From the NCBI GenBank assembly GCA_049522195.1, contig JBEKOB010000052.1, forward strand, positions 1 to 28,800: a stretch of 28,800 bases of DNA, read 5' to 3'. Position numbers and translations under genes: made by a program. Origin of the DNA: UBA9647 sp049522195. GTDB taxonomy: Bacteria > Bacteroidota > Ignavibacteria > UBA10030. The notes below the pieces were generated by a model. That model saw only the letters and a program-made list of their open reading frames with translations. It searched no databases and was not told the DNA's origin. Every line of letters starts with the position of its first letter. The first letter of the stretch is position 1. Shown piece after piece: positions 16,578 to 24,820 of this stretch.

Positions 16578-17519
16578 ATGCCCAAACCCATTCTCATAGA
16601 TACCGACATCGGCGTCGACGACGCCCTTGCACTCATCCTTGCTCTCCGTTCCCCCGAACTCTCGGTGAAAGCCATAACGACTGTGGCAGGAAACATCGAA
16701 GTGCATAAGTGCACGCGCAATGTCCACCGTGTCCTTGATCTCCTTCAGATAAAGGATCGCCCAGTCGTTGCCCAGGGAGCAAAGCGTCCAATCCGTCGGC
16801 CGCTCGTGATCGCGTCGGAAGTGCATGGATCTGACGGGCTCGGGGGCGTTTCGAAATTGCTGCCTCCGGTGAAGCCGTACAAGACGGGGAACGGTGTCAG
16901 GACCATCCTTGAGTTTTGCGACCGGTACGGATCGAAAGCGACAATAGTTGCCATCGGACCGCTGACAAACCTTGCCCTCGCCTTGAAATCAGATCAGCGA
17001 GTCATGCGCAAGGCTGGACGTATCATCACCATGGGTGGCGCATTTCGCGTCCCCGGCAACACCGGCCCGGTTGCGGAGTTCAACTACTTTGTTGATCCCG
17101 AGGCAGCGCATGCTGTCCTCAATTCCGGAATCCCGGTCACCGTGATTCCTCTCGATGTCACTCACCAGGTCGTTCTGATGAGGAAAGAAATGGAATACCG
17201 GGCTGCGCGTCGAGCAAGCAACGTCGCGATGACTGTACTGAAAATGACGCGCGACTATATGCGCTACCATCTCGCAACGCGGGGCTTCAACGGAGGATAT
17301 CTCCACGATCCAATGGCAGTGGCCGTTGCCGTCGACCCGGGGCTTGTGCGAACCCGCACGACGTACGTCGATGTCGAGACAAAAGGTGAATTCACGCGTG
17401 GGATGACTGTTACGGATTTCAAGACGGCTCGTTCGGGAAAACGCGGACGTGTGAATATTGCGCTGACGGTGGATAGGGACCGATTCTTAAGACTCTTTCA
17501 CGAACGTCTATGGATGTAA
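16578..17519 (+). CDS. Inosine/uridine-preferring nucleoside hydrolase family protein
   Basis: A 313-residue enzyme that hydrolyses the N-glycosidic bond of ribonucleosides to ribose and free base. The hallmark calcium-binding motif DTDIGVDDA is at residues 8-16 (D8, D10, D14, D15). VHGSDGLGG at 82-90, AEFNYFVDPEAA (N169, D173) and the late pair H243-D244 (YLHDPM) complete the ribose and Ca2+ site. The length is normal for the family. The ATG at 16578 has a good Shine-Dalgarno-like GGAGAAAGG just upstream. Base specificity (purine, pyrimidine or mixed) cannot be decided from the sequence. It is cytoplasmic by lack of a signal peptide. It overlaps the next gene by ten bases, suggesting co-expression with the barrel protein. 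Confidence 0.88.
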   Translation: MPKPILIDTDIGVDDALALILALRSPELSVKAITTVAGNIEVHKCTRNVHRVLDLLQIKDRPVVAQGAKRPIRRPLVIASEVHGSDGLGGVSKLLPPVKPYKTGNGVRTILEFCDRYGSKATIVAIGPLTNLALALKSDQRVMRKAGRIITMGGAFRVPGNTGPVAEFNYFVDPEAAHAVLNSGIPVTVIPLDVTHQVVLMRKEMEYRAARRASNVAMTVLKMTRDYMRYHLATRGFNGGYLHDPMAVAVAVDPGLVRTRTTYVDVETKGEFTRGMTVTDFKTARSGKRGRVNIALTVDRDRFLRLFHERLWM

Positions 17520-19486
17520 AGAGCAACTCGAGGTGTGCAGCGGATGAGCGACAGATTTCTGCGTCGTTCTTCCGCGGATTCATGATGCTCGCAATGACAG
17601 TTGTGTTGCTCTTCTCAGCGACGGTTATGTCGGTCGCTCAGGAGCCGGCCCGCCTTTCCTTTTCTCATCCCCAGGATAGTCTTCGCGTCTCATCGTTGAG
17701 CTTCGACCGCGTCCTGAATACCTATACCTGGAATGGAAGCATCTTCTTCGATCGGGAGTTCAACGGAATCGATGTCATGTTCCGTCAGTTGCTCCGCTCA
17801 CGTCTCATACGCTCTGAGCTGCCGTCAAACCAGGATGAGTATGACGACAGCCTCATTGTGGCGATGCCCCTCAATGATCAGTGGAAAGCGCGCGCACAGC
17901 AGGTGTCGTCCGTCTTGTCTGATAACCGTGCCATCGATCTGACGAAACTTGGTCAGCATCAGTTCCTTGCCGGTGTGAGATTCACACCTTCGTCGCGGGT
18001 CTCTGTGGGAGCAATGGCTGGCTACGAGATCGATGCTCAGCAAGACGAGCTCGACCGCGGATTCTCGTATCAAGCCAACGCCGAAGCCGAAGGAATTCGT
18101 CTCGAGGAGTTCCGGGGTTCCTTCAGCGGACAATGGTCCCAGTCATTGCTGACGCGTCGCCGGCCTGAAACAGCCGGCGTCGATGTTTCTCTTCTCAGGG
18201 ACTTCGGGCCGGACGGGAACAACCAGATCCTTTTCTCGTTCGATCATCTCAGGAGGGAATTCTACACGGCTGCAGACCCTGACGTCCAACGGGTGTACCA
18301 AACAGCGAACAATATTTTCCGGCGAGACGCATCATCGTATACGTTTTCCGACCAGCTCGAATACCATCCCTCTGAACAGATGCAGTTCGTCTTTCGCGGA
18401 GGTCTGCTGAACCGCATCATCGACCGCGGACTCAACTACAAGGTCCTGACGGTGACTTCCAATTCTCTTCTTGATACACGCATCCAGGAAACGCAGCTCT
18501 ACGGGGAGGCCGGGACTATCTATCAGCCTGCGTACTGGTTGAACCTGATAGTCAACCTCTCATATCGCGAAGGCGAAGAGAGGCACACGGTAACGGAAGA
18601 GGACGGGGTTCCGGCGTCCCTTTTTGATCGACAGCAGCGATCGGAACGAAGACTGGAGAATATCTCAAAACGAACCACGCTCTCCTCACAGATTTTCTCG
18701 CTCCTATCCGAAGCAGATCAGTTGAACTTTGCGGGCTCAGCAAGTATCTTACGATACGATACGCCGGACAGCACAAACGTCGATGACCGTGACGAGCTTC
18801 TCGTCACACTCGGTCTCGAAGAGGTTCACAGGTTCAGTAGCAGTCTCACTCTCGGCCTCGCCGCAGATGTCTCGCTGAGTCACCTGGTGTACTTGAAGAA
18901 TGTTCAGAGCGCGAACAACAACTGGAACAGGGTGATTCGGTTCTCACCTACAGTCGTCTACGCCCCGTCAAGCGGCTTTCGCACGGTCAACCATGCAGAG
19001 GTGCTGGGAAACTACACGGTATATGATTTCGAGGATCAGGGAACGCTCACCAAGAGCTTTTCCTTCCGGCAAGCCTCATGGCTGGACTCCACAGTGGTCA
19101 GATTTTCACAACTCCTGAGCGCTGCCTTCGTAGGAGAAATAAGGGTCTACGAACGGGGAATCTTGACGTGGAGTGAGTTCAAGGAGCGTCCGCAGGACTA
19201 TTTCGTCGAACAGTCATACTGGCCACAACTGATGTATACTGCCGCAAAAGGGCTCCGGCTGGGCGTTGGATTCCGGCACTTTGGTCAGGATCGGTACAAA
19301 TATCAATCCGGGACTCGAACGTTTGACCATCAAGTGGAGTCCTCCGGCCCGACAGTTACCTTGGAATGGCAAGGAACCGCTTTCCAGCGCGTTGTGTTGG
19401 AAGGATGGAATGAAACGCAAAGGCAGGACGGGCAATTGATTCGAACAATTCCGAACATCTTCTTGAAACTCAACTACTCACTCTGA
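17510..19486 (+). CDS. Orphan outer-membrane beta-barrel protein
   Basis: A 658-residue exported protein of unknown function. The N-terminus has a long polar stretch, then a hydrophobic segment (FMMLAMTVVLLFSATVMSVAQ) ending in an AQ-type cleavage site. The ATG at 17582 would give a shorter, more usual leader, but 17510 overlaps the previous gene and is kept. The mature part is a succession of amphipathic strands with alternating hydrophobic residues (QFVFRGGLLNRII, LNLIVNLSYREG, LTLGLAADVSLSH), and the last residues are FLKLNYSL. That aromatic/leucine C-terminal strand is typical of outer-membrane barrels. By strand spacing it could have about 20 or more strands, but I cannot count them reliably. 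Neighbours are a nucleoside hydrolase and an anti-sigma kinase, both joined by overlapping codons. Confidence 0.72.
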   Translation: MDVKSNSRCAADERQISASFFRGFMMLAMTVVLLFSATVMSVAQEPARLSFSHPQDSLRVSSLSFDRVLNTYTWNGSIFFDREFNGIDVMFRQLLRSRLIRSELPSNQDEYDDSLIVAMPLNDQWKARAQQVSSVLSDNRAIDLTKLGQHQFLAGVRFTPSSRVSVGAMAGYEIDAQQDELDRGFSYQANAEAEGIRLEEFRGSFSGQWSQSLLTRRRPETAGVDVSLLRDFGPDGNNQILFSFDHLRREFYTAADPDVQRVYQTANNIFRRDASSYTFSDQLEYHPSEQMQFVFRGGLLNRIIDRGLNYKVLTVTSNSLLDTRIQETQLYGEAGTIYQPAYWLNLIVNLSYREGEERHTVTEEDGVPASLFDRQQRSERRLENISKRTTLSSQIFSLLSEADQLNFAGSASILRYDTPDSTNVDDRDELLVTLGLEEVHRFSSSLTLGLAADVSLSHLVYLKNVQSANNNWNRVIRFSPTVVYAPSSGFRTVNHAEVLGNYTVYDFEDQGTLTKSFSFRQASWLDSTVVRFSQLLSAAFVGEIRVYERGILTWSEFKERPQDYFVEQSYWPQLMYTAAKGLRLGVGFRHFGQDRYKYQSGTRTFDHQVESSGPTVTLEWQGTAFQRVVLEGWNETQRQDGQLIRTIPNIFLKLNYSL

Positions 19487-19965
19487 TGAAGAAATCCCCT
19501 CGTCAAAAACGATCGCGAGCAGTTGCTCATCCGCGCCAGGCGTTTCATCCGCAGACATTCACCTTTGAGTGCACAGGTGATCCGAAGGAGATCCGGAAGG
19601 TCGAGCCCTTTCTGCAGCAGATCAACGAGGCGGCACGGCTCGATGACGGTACGTATTACCGCCTGCTGGTAGCAGGTACCGAAGCCGTGAATAACGGCAT
19701 CCTCCATGGCAACAAAGGCAATCCAAACAAGACGGTTCACGTCACATGTGTCCTGAGCAAGGATGAGCTCGTGTTCCGCGTCCGTGATCAGGGGAAGGGA
19801 TTCAATCCGGAGGATGTGCCCGATCCGCTTGAGGAAAAGAATCTCCTGAAGACAAGCGGGAGAGGAATTTTTCTGATGCGCTCACTGATGGACAAAGTCT
19901 CGTTCAAAGTCTCGCGCGAAGGAACAGAGGTCGAACTTGTGATCAACCTGAGGCACCTCGGATAG
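19486..19965 (+). CDS. RsbW-like anti-sigma factor / serine-protein kinase (HATPase_c_2)
   Basis: A 159-residue cytoplasmic protein with the GHKL ATPase fold of anti-sigma kinases. The N-box is EAVNNGILHGN (about residues 66-76), the G1 box DQGKGF (101-106), and the G2 box GRGIFLM (125-131). Only the ATPase domain is present after a basic N-terminal tail (KKSPRQKRSR). Proteins of this kind bind a sigma factor or phosphorylate an STAS anti-anti-sigma partner; neither partner is encoded in this window. The ATG shares bases with the barrel gene's stop (TGATG), so translation is coupled. Expression with an outer-membrane protein might point to envelope-stress control, but that is inference. Confidence 0.85.
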   Translation: MKKSPRQKRSRAVAHPRQAFHPQTFTFECTGDPKEIRKVEPFLQQINEAARLDDGTYYRLLVAGTEAVNNGILHGNKGNPNKTVHVTCVLSKDELVFRVRDQGKGFNPEDVPDPLEEKNLLKTSGRGIFLMRSLMDKVSFKVSREGTEVELVINLRHLG

Positions 19966-20073
19966 GAGTTACCGATTATCGGTTGGAACGCAGTTGGGAC
20001 CACATTGAGTCTCCTATTTTTTTGCCTCAAGCCTGCGATTTCCACATAAGCTGCATCATGTGTACAAGAAAAA

Positions 20074-20104
20074 GCCCGGAAGCAATTCGCCTCCGGGCTT
20101 TTTT
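20074..20104. terminator. Bidirectional intrinsic terminator between convergent genes
   Basis: GCCCGGA (20074-20080) pairs with TCCGGGC (20092-20098), extended on the left by A-run and on the right by TTTTTT. It serves the plus-strand anti-sigma gene and, read on the other strand, the minus-strand SGNH gene. Confidence 0.88.
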
Positions 20105-20134
20105 GTGATGAATCCGAATCGGGTTTCGAGGATC

Positions 20135-21598
20135 TTATCGAAGATCCGTCGCCCCGAACATCCTCTGGAAATCCTTGAGTGCATCGAGGGGGAGCACTGG
20201 GAGCCCGTTTTGAGAAGAGATCTTTCCCAACGGGGCAGGAATACCGGGGATCTGGGAAATATCGACGAGCGGGATGCTCATTCCGAACTTCGCGTTCATG
20301 ACCTTGATGTACTCGTTCGCCACGATGCCGTATCCACGTGAAGATGGGTGAACTCCATCGAGGCTGAACAGGCCGCCTTCGATATATGCTGTTGTGTATG
20401 TTTCTCCTGCGAGGGAATAGCCATTCGCGGCTACATTGTTGAAGAAAGCGAAGAAATCAACAACCGCAGCCCCGTTGGCAGCCGCCACGCTGGCAATCGT
20501 CGCATTAAAAGCATTGATCGCGTTTGTGCAGTTGGTCTGCTCAGTCGCGTCGAGCACCAGGGCATTCGGCCATGGATTCTGTGGATGCAATCCGAACGGC
20601 TGCGTTGTGTCGATGCCAAGCGCATGAACCGTGGCGTACGGGATTCCATTCGCTCGATAGAAGAGCCCTGTCGGCTGGCCGAGGTAGGGTGCATATGCCA
20701 TGCCGACCAACGTCAGAAGAGGAGGATTTGCTTCCGTAAGCGTAGTCGACCCGCTCGCTACACCTGATTCACCCGCCTTCTGATAATACAGCTTCAGTCC
20801 AAGCGCACCGATTTTAGCTGCCACGGCGGGACCAACAGTATTGAAGAACGGTATCGCCTTCACGTCCGGGATGTTTGCGACAACCAGTTTCACGTTCGGA
20901 AGAGACGCGCGAATGCTGGCCAGTGCCTGCGTGTAGAGAGCAGTGAATGTCGTCGTGGGTGTAGGGGCAGCAGGAGAGGTTCCGCCCGTCGTCGCATACC
21001 CCAGCACATCATTGGCTCCAAGCCAAAATGTCATCAAGTCGGGATTAAGAGAGACGGCTTGTTTGTAGACACTCTTCATAGTGGGGAACGCACTCGTCCA
21101 TCGAAGGATCGCATCCCGACCCAATGGAGGAGACTGATACGTCCCTGTCTCATCCATGAAACCAGCGAGTGGTATCCCCGGAATTCCGAGATTGTCGTAC
21201 GGTCTGGTCAAAGCAATGTTCGTCGGTGCGCCGGCAGCCAGCCCTTTCGGACCGATGACAGGTCCCACGAGACTGATGATCTCATAACGCGATGCTTTGC
21301 CTGTCGCATCCGGTGTTCCGGGATCGGAATAGTACGGCTGCTCGAAGCTACCGAGGGAAGCTCCGGCCTTCGTCAATTGTTGTGAGATGAGGTTAGGATA
21401 GCTGTACACCTGGGCTGATTGGTAGAGCCCAGCAGATTGGTAACCTGCCGTGATGCTGTTGCCAACCGCGACATATTTCTTGACCGTCACCGATCCCAGC
21501 GACGCAACTGGCCCGTTCGGTGCGGAGTCGCTGCATCCGATCAGGCTCAAAGTTGCAAGCCCGGCCGCGATCAGAAAGAATTTCATCATTAATTTCAT
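20135..21598 (-). CDS. SGNH/GDSL-family hydrolase lipoprotein
   Basis: A 487-residue lipoprotein. The leader MKLMMKFFLIAAGLATLSLIGC ends in a lipobox cysteine, so it is probably membrane-anchored at the periplasm or surface. SGNH blocks are readable: AVGNSITAG with the nucleophile at about S48 (GNS replacing the usual GDS), a glycine block at NLGIPG, FWLGANDVLG for block III, and FSLDGVHPSSRGYG for block V with Asp and His. The family contains esterases, lipases and acyl hydrolases; the exact substrate is unknown. It is longer than minimal SGNH enzymes, with several inserts rich in Pro and Thr (about residues 205-225). A Shine-Dalgarno AAGGAG precedes the ATG by five bases. It follows the FadL-like gene by 45 bases and ends just before a terminator, so the two form one transcript. 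Confidence 0.85.
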   Translation of the reverse strand: MKLMMKFFLIAAGLATLSLIGCSDSAPNGPVASLGSVTVKKYVAVGNSITAGYQSAGLYQSAQVYSYPNLISQQLTKAGASLGSFEQPYYSDPGTPDATGKASRYEIISLVGPVIGPKGLAAGAPTNIALTRPYDNLGIPGIPLAGFMDETGTYQSPPLGRDAILRWTSAFPTMKSVYKQAVSLNPDLMTFWLGANDVLGYATTGGTSPAAPTPTTTFTALYTQALASIRASLPNVKLVVANIPDVKAIPFFNTVGPAVAAKIGALGLKLYYQKAGESGVASGSTTLTEANPPLLTLVGMAYAPYLGQPTGLFYRANGIPYATVHALGIDTTQPFGLHPQNPWPNALVLDATEQTNCTNAINAFNATIASVAAANGAAVVDFFAFFNNVAANGYSLAGETYTTAYIEGGLFSLDGVHPSSRGYGIVANEYIKVMNAKFGMSIPLVDISQIPGIPAPLGKISSQNGLPVLPLDALKDFQRMFGATDLR

Positions 21599-21643
21599 AG
21601 AGGCTCCTTGAATTACGTTCAGTGTCTGTCGTTCAATCTTTCA

Positions 21644-22858
21644 TCAGAATGAATATCCGAAGTCTACAGCGAACAGGTTTGCTGTAGAATTGTAGGTCCC
21701 ATCAAAGTTGATGGCAGTGCCAACAGCCTTGCGCTGGTCGAACTTGATGAACATGTATGCAAGGTCAACCGAGATGTTCTTGGTAAGGTTGTAGCCGAGA
21801 CCGACACTGACTTCGTTTCTGTTCGCGTCGGGAAGGAGGGGTTCGACATACGCTGTGGGTGCCGGGCTGTGGTCGTAGAGGTACCCTGCACGCAACTGCC
21901 AATCTCCCGCGGTGTACTCGCCGCCGACTCGGAGGATGTAGGTGTCTGCGTAGTTCTTTGGCGAGACCTCAACTGAATTGTCCTTCTTGAAGGTAAGCGC
22001 AAGCTCCTTGTACGAGGACCATCCGACGTACTGGTAATCTGCCTCGAGTGTGAGAGACTTCATCGGAGTGTAGGCAATGCCAAGGAAGCCGGTGGCTGGC
22101 AATGTCAAAGAGGAAGAAACATCGCCGGCTGGATACACGCTGCGCATGGGATCAAATGTCGCTGTGCCGTTGGCATCGATCTTCACCTGGCTGCGATAGG
22201 AAACGCCGATCGAGAGAATGTCCGACGCCTGATACTTTACACCAACGTTCCATCCAATGCCAGTGCCGTTTGCTTCGATGGAAACGTTCGCATGAGGATC
22301 GAACGGATCGCTCAGGACGCTCTTCAGCGTAACCTTGCCGGTGGCATAGTTCATCCCAACGCCAACGGAGAACTTTTGGCTGAGCTTGTATGCCAGCGTC
22401 GGAGTGAAGAAGAAGGTTTGGAGATCGACTTTCGTACTGATGAATCTTCCCGACCAATCTGCCGGCCATTCCGTGCCGAGGCCGTATGGATTGTTCACAC
22501 CCATACCCACAACCAGGTCGTCCGTGATCTGACATGATGCATAGACGTTGATCGGGTTGAATGTTTGGCTCACCATCTTTGTTTCCTGGTTAGTGTTCAA
22601 CTGATCAGGACCGAAGAATGACGTCTTTGGCATGATGAGTGTGACCCCAACGTAGACCTGAACACCATTTTGGTATGCAAGCCCAGCGGGGTTGAAGTAG
22701 ATCGCTGAGAGATCCGAAGCTCTGGCAGCAAATGCGCCGCCCTGACCCATGGCTCTCGCCCCGTGTTCATTAAGTTGAAAGCCACCGCTGAATGCAGCGG
22801 TAAGTGGGATTAAGACCAAGAGTGCGGCGGCTGCAATCGAAATCGTCGCTCGTCTCAA
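21644..22858 (-). CDS. FadL/OmpP1/TodX-family outer-membrane transporter
   Basis: A 404-residue outer-membrane channel for hydrophobic compounds such as long-chain fatty acids. I start at the TTG at 22858 because AAGGAGG lies five bases upstream and the leader RRATISIAAAALLVLIPLTAAFS is then a proper signal peptide; the longer frame to the left (to 22987) lacks any such signal. The mature N-terminus GGFQLNEHGARAMGQGGAFAA, followed by SDLSAIYFNPAGLAY, is the FadL plug/hatch hallmark. Barrel strands fill the rest and the protein ends NLFAVDFGYSF, a barrel-type aromatic terminus. It is co-transcribed with the downstream SGNH lipoprotein. That suggests ester hydrolysis followed by fatty-acid uptake, an inference from order only. 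Confidence 0.88.
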   Translation of the reverse strand: MRRATISIAAAALLVLIPLTAAFSGGFQLNEHGARAMGQGGAFAARASDLSAIYFNPAGLAYQNGVQVYVGVTLIMPKTSFFGPDQLNTNQETKMVSQTFNPINVYASCQITDDLVVGMGVNNPYGLGTEWPADWSGRFISTKVDLQTFFFTPTLAYKLSQKFSVGVGMNYATGKVTLKSVLSDPFDPHANVSIEANGTGIGWNVGVKYQASDILSIGVSYRSQVKIDANGTATFDPMRSVYPAGDVSSSLTLPATGFLGIAYTPMKSLTLEADYQYVGWSSYKELALTFKKDNSVEVSPKNYADTYILRVGGEYTAGDWQLRAGYLYDHSPAPTAYVEPLLPDANRNEVSVGLGYNLTKNISVDLAYMFIKFDQRKAVGTAINFDGTYNSTANLFAVDFGYSF

Positions 22859-22863
22859 GTTCT

Positions 22864-22870
22864 CCTCCTT
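22864..22870 (-). promoter_or_regulatory. Shine-Dalgarno fixing the TTG start of the FadL-like gene
   Basis: On the minus strand AAGGAGG is followed by AGAAC and then TTG. This near-perfect site decides the start codon for the FadL-family gene against the longer frame upstream. Confidence 0.75.
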
Positions 22871-22993
22871 CCTCAAGAAGTTGTTGTTTTCACGGTGATT
22901 TAGGTGGGATCGTTTTTGCACTTTGTAAGAATAGAGAATCAGAAACTCAATAGCAATACCCTTTTTCCGCGGGTCCCAACAACCCATAAAACG

Positions 22994-23025
22994 AGAAGTC
23001 CCGATATGCAGATACCGGGACTTCT
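22994..23025. terminator. Hairpin terminator downstream of malate dehydrogenase
   Basis: AGAAGTCCCG (22994-23003) pairs perfectly with CGGGACTTCT (23016-23025), 10 bp. Read on the minus strand it follows the mdh stop by about 26 bases. The T-run on that side is short (TCGTTTTA), and it is better on the plus side. Confidence 0.75.
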
Positions 23026-23051
23026 TTTAGTGCATCAAGCTCTGCGTAGTG

Positions 23052-23975
23052 CTAGATGCTGAGCTTCGCAATACTTGCTTTCACATCAGCTGCTGACTTA
23101 TTCAACGCTGCCTGTTCGTCCGCCGTCAGCTTGATCTGTATGATTTCTTCCATCCCTTTCTTGCCGAGCTTGATCGGGACACCAACTACGACGTCACTCA
23201 TACCATACTCACCCTGCAGCCACACCGCACAGGGAAGAATACGCTTCTTGTCTTTCACAATTGCTTCGACCATCTGAACAGCAGAGGCGGAAGGAGCATA
23301 GTACGCACTTCCCGTTTTGAGGAAGTTCACGATTTCGATCCCGCCATCGCGCGTCCGCTTGACCAAACGATCAATCGTTGCCTGGTCCATGATGTCGGGC
23401 AATGGGATCCCGGCAACAGTGGAATAGCGGGGAAGGGGTACCATGGAATCACCATGACCGCCCAGGACGAAGGCGCTGACATCCTCAACCGACACGTTCA
23501 GTTCCATCGAAATGAACGTGCGGAATCGGGCGGAATCAAGAACACCCGCCATACCGATTACGCGGTGGCGTGGGAATCCGCTGACCTTCCACGCGACGTA
23601 GGTCATCACGTCGAGCGGATTGGAGACCACGATCAGAATTGAGTTCGGAGACTTCGCGACTGCCTGTTCGGTGACGGACTTGACGATGCCGGCATTCGTT
23701 GCCTGCAAATCATCACGGCTCATACCGGGCTTGCGGGCAATTCCTGCAGTAATGACGACAATGTCTGAATTCGCAGTGGCATCGTAGGAGTTTGTGCCGA
23801 TCACGCGCGTATCGGTCCCCTCCACCGGAGCCGCTTCATACATATCGAGACCCTTTCCTTGCGGCATCCCCTCGATAACATCAATAAGCACAACCTCGTT
23901 GGCAAGTTCTTTGTCGGCAAGACGCTGCGTTGCTGTCGCGCCAACGTTGCCAGCACCGATGACAGTGATTTTCAT
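23052..23975 (-). CDS. mdh: Malate dehydrogenase, NAD-dependent, LDH-like type
   Basis: A 307-residue cytoplasmic enzyme of the TCA cycle, oxidising malate to oxaloacetate. The dinucleotide motif GAGNVG is at residues 7-12, and D32 (LIDVIEG) fits NAD rather than NADP. The substrate loop reads ARKPGMSRDDL with R81 and R87; an arginine at position 81 is what separates malate from lactate dehydrogenases (glutamine). N119 lies in VSNPLDVMTY, R150 in LDSARF, and the catalytic H174 in GGHGDSMVP. The length and motifs match the LDH-like MDH of Chlorobi and related bacteria. AAGGAGAGG lies four bases before the ATG. The gene stands alone between two hairpin terminators. Confidence 0.95.
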   Translation of the reverse strand: MKITVIGAGNVGATATQRLADKELANEVVLIDVIEGMPQGKGLDMYEAAPVEGTDTRVIGTNSYDATANSDIVVITAGIARKPGMSRDDLQATNAGIVKSVTEQAVAKSPNSILIVVSNPLDVMTYVAWKVSGFPRHRVIGMAGVLDSARFRTFISMELNVSVEDVSAFVLGGHGDSMVPLPRYSTVAGIPLPDIMDQATIDRLVKRTRDGGIEIVNFLKTGSAYYAPSASAVQMVEAIVKDKKRILPCAVWLQGEYGMSDVVVGVPIKLGKKGMEEIIQIKLTADEQAALNKSAADVKASIAKLSI

Positions 23976-24048
23976 AAATCCTCTCCTTGAATAGGAAAAT
24001 GGAGACTTGAGTGATTAGTAGGATCAACAATGACGGCAGGGAGAGAAC

Positions 24049-24083
24049 AAAAAAAGCCTCCCCCCGTACGGGAGAGGCTTTTT
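24049..24083. terminator. Bidirectional terminator between rpmA and mdh
   Basis: A strong GC stem built on GCCTC pairing with GAGGC encloses the palindrome CCCGTACGGG, with A-run on one side and T-run on the other. On the minus strand it lies just after rpmA and ends the rplU-rpmA transcript. Confidence 0.88.
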
Positions 24084-24097
24084 CATACCACGAGTAC

Positions 24098-24358
24098 TTA
24101 CGCAGCCGGTGGATACACGCTGACGCGCTGCTTTGTCTTGCCGAAGCGCTCGAACTTCACGACGCCGTCGATCAGAGCGAAAAGCGTATCATCGCTGCCG
24201 ATGCCAACGTTGGTTCCCGGATGCATTTTGGTCCCTCGTTGACGGACAAGAATGCTTCCGGCAGAAACCACCTGACCACCGAAGCGCTTCACCCCAAGAC
24301 GCTGGGCATTACTATCGCGACCATTGCGCGAACTTCCACCACCTTTTTTATGAGCCAT
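24098..24358 (-). CDS. rpmA: 50S ribosomal protein L27
   Basis: An 86-residue ribosomal protein. The N-terminus MAHKKGGGSSRNGRDSNAQR and the block RQRGTKMHPGTNVGIG are diagnostic for L27, whose N-terminal tail reaches the peptidyl-transferase centre. There is no cleavable N-terminal extension of the Firmicutes kind: the protein begins directly with MAHKKGGG. It lies 34 bases after rplU with GGAGAGAG before the ATG, the usual rplU-rpmA order, and is followed by a strong terminator. Confidence 0.97.
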   Translation of the reverse strand: MAHKKGGGSSRNGRDSNAQRLGVKRFGGQVVSAGSILVRQRGTKMHPGTNVGIGSDDTLFALIDGVVKFERFGKTKQRVSVYPPAA

Positions 24359-24392
24359 ACTCTCTCCAGCTTAACTCTGTTGATTCAGATGA

Positions 24393-24701
24393 CTATGATA
24401 CTTTTGTAATTTCAATTTCGGTGTATTGCTGACGATGACCCTTCAGGACCTTGTAGCCTTTCCGCTTCTTTTTCTTGAAGACGATGACTTTGTCATCCTT
24501 GACGTGACTGAGGACTTTTGCCTCAATCGAGGCGCCAGAAACATACGGCGTCCCAAGCTTTGTCTGGTTATCGTCGCCTACGAGCAGTACCTTCTCGAAG
24601 GTAACCTTAGACCCGACTTTGGTTTCCAGTAATGGAACAATCACCTTGTCGGCTTTAGCGACTTTATACTGCTGGCCTGCGATTTCGACTACCGCGAACA
24701 T
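24393..24701 (-). CDS. rplU: 50S ribosomal protein L21
   Basis: A 102-residue ribosomal protein. MFAVVEIAGQQYKVAKADKV at the start and the basic segment FKKKKRKGYKVLKGHRQQYT near the end are the L21 signature. It is the first gene of the rplU-rpmA operon. GAGGT lies six bases before the ATG, and a sigma70-like promoter is visible upstream at 24748-24776. Confidence 0.97.
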   Translation of the reverse strand: MFAVVEIAGQQYKVAKADKVIVPLLETKVGSKVTFEKVLLVGDDNQTKLGTPYVSGASIEAKVLSHVKDDKVIVFKKKKRKGYKVLKGHRQQYTEIEITKVS

Positions 24702-24747
24702 TGATCTACCTCAATCCATTACGTGTGGGTTGATTATAAGGACTGTC

Positions 24748-24776
24748 AATCTACCAAAAATGGGCTAGAAAGTCAA
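24748..24776 (-). promoter_or_regulatory. Sigma70-like promoter of rplU-rpmA
   Basis: On the minus strand TTGACT (24776-24771) and TAGATT (24753-24748) are separated by exactly 17 bases, about 45 bases before the rplU start. No other comparable pair is seen in the gap. Confidence 0.65.
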
Positions 24777-24803
24777 TCGTTTTTTGAGGCTTCTATAAAG
24801 ATT

Positions 24804-24820
24804 GGCCGGGCTAGCCGGCC
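24804..24820. terminator. Hairpin overlapping the stop of the deaminase gene
   Basis: GGCCGG (24804-24809) pairs with CCGGCC (24815-24820) around a five-base loop containing the TAG stop. No clear T-run follows on the minus strand, so termination strength is uncertain. It lies just upstream of the rplU promoter and may insulate it. Confidence 0.5.

Noticed and set aside
24702..24810. L21-type leader riboregulator
   Set aside because: Only a promoter and an ordinary Shine-Dalgarno are visible; no leader hairpin resembling the known autoregulatory element.
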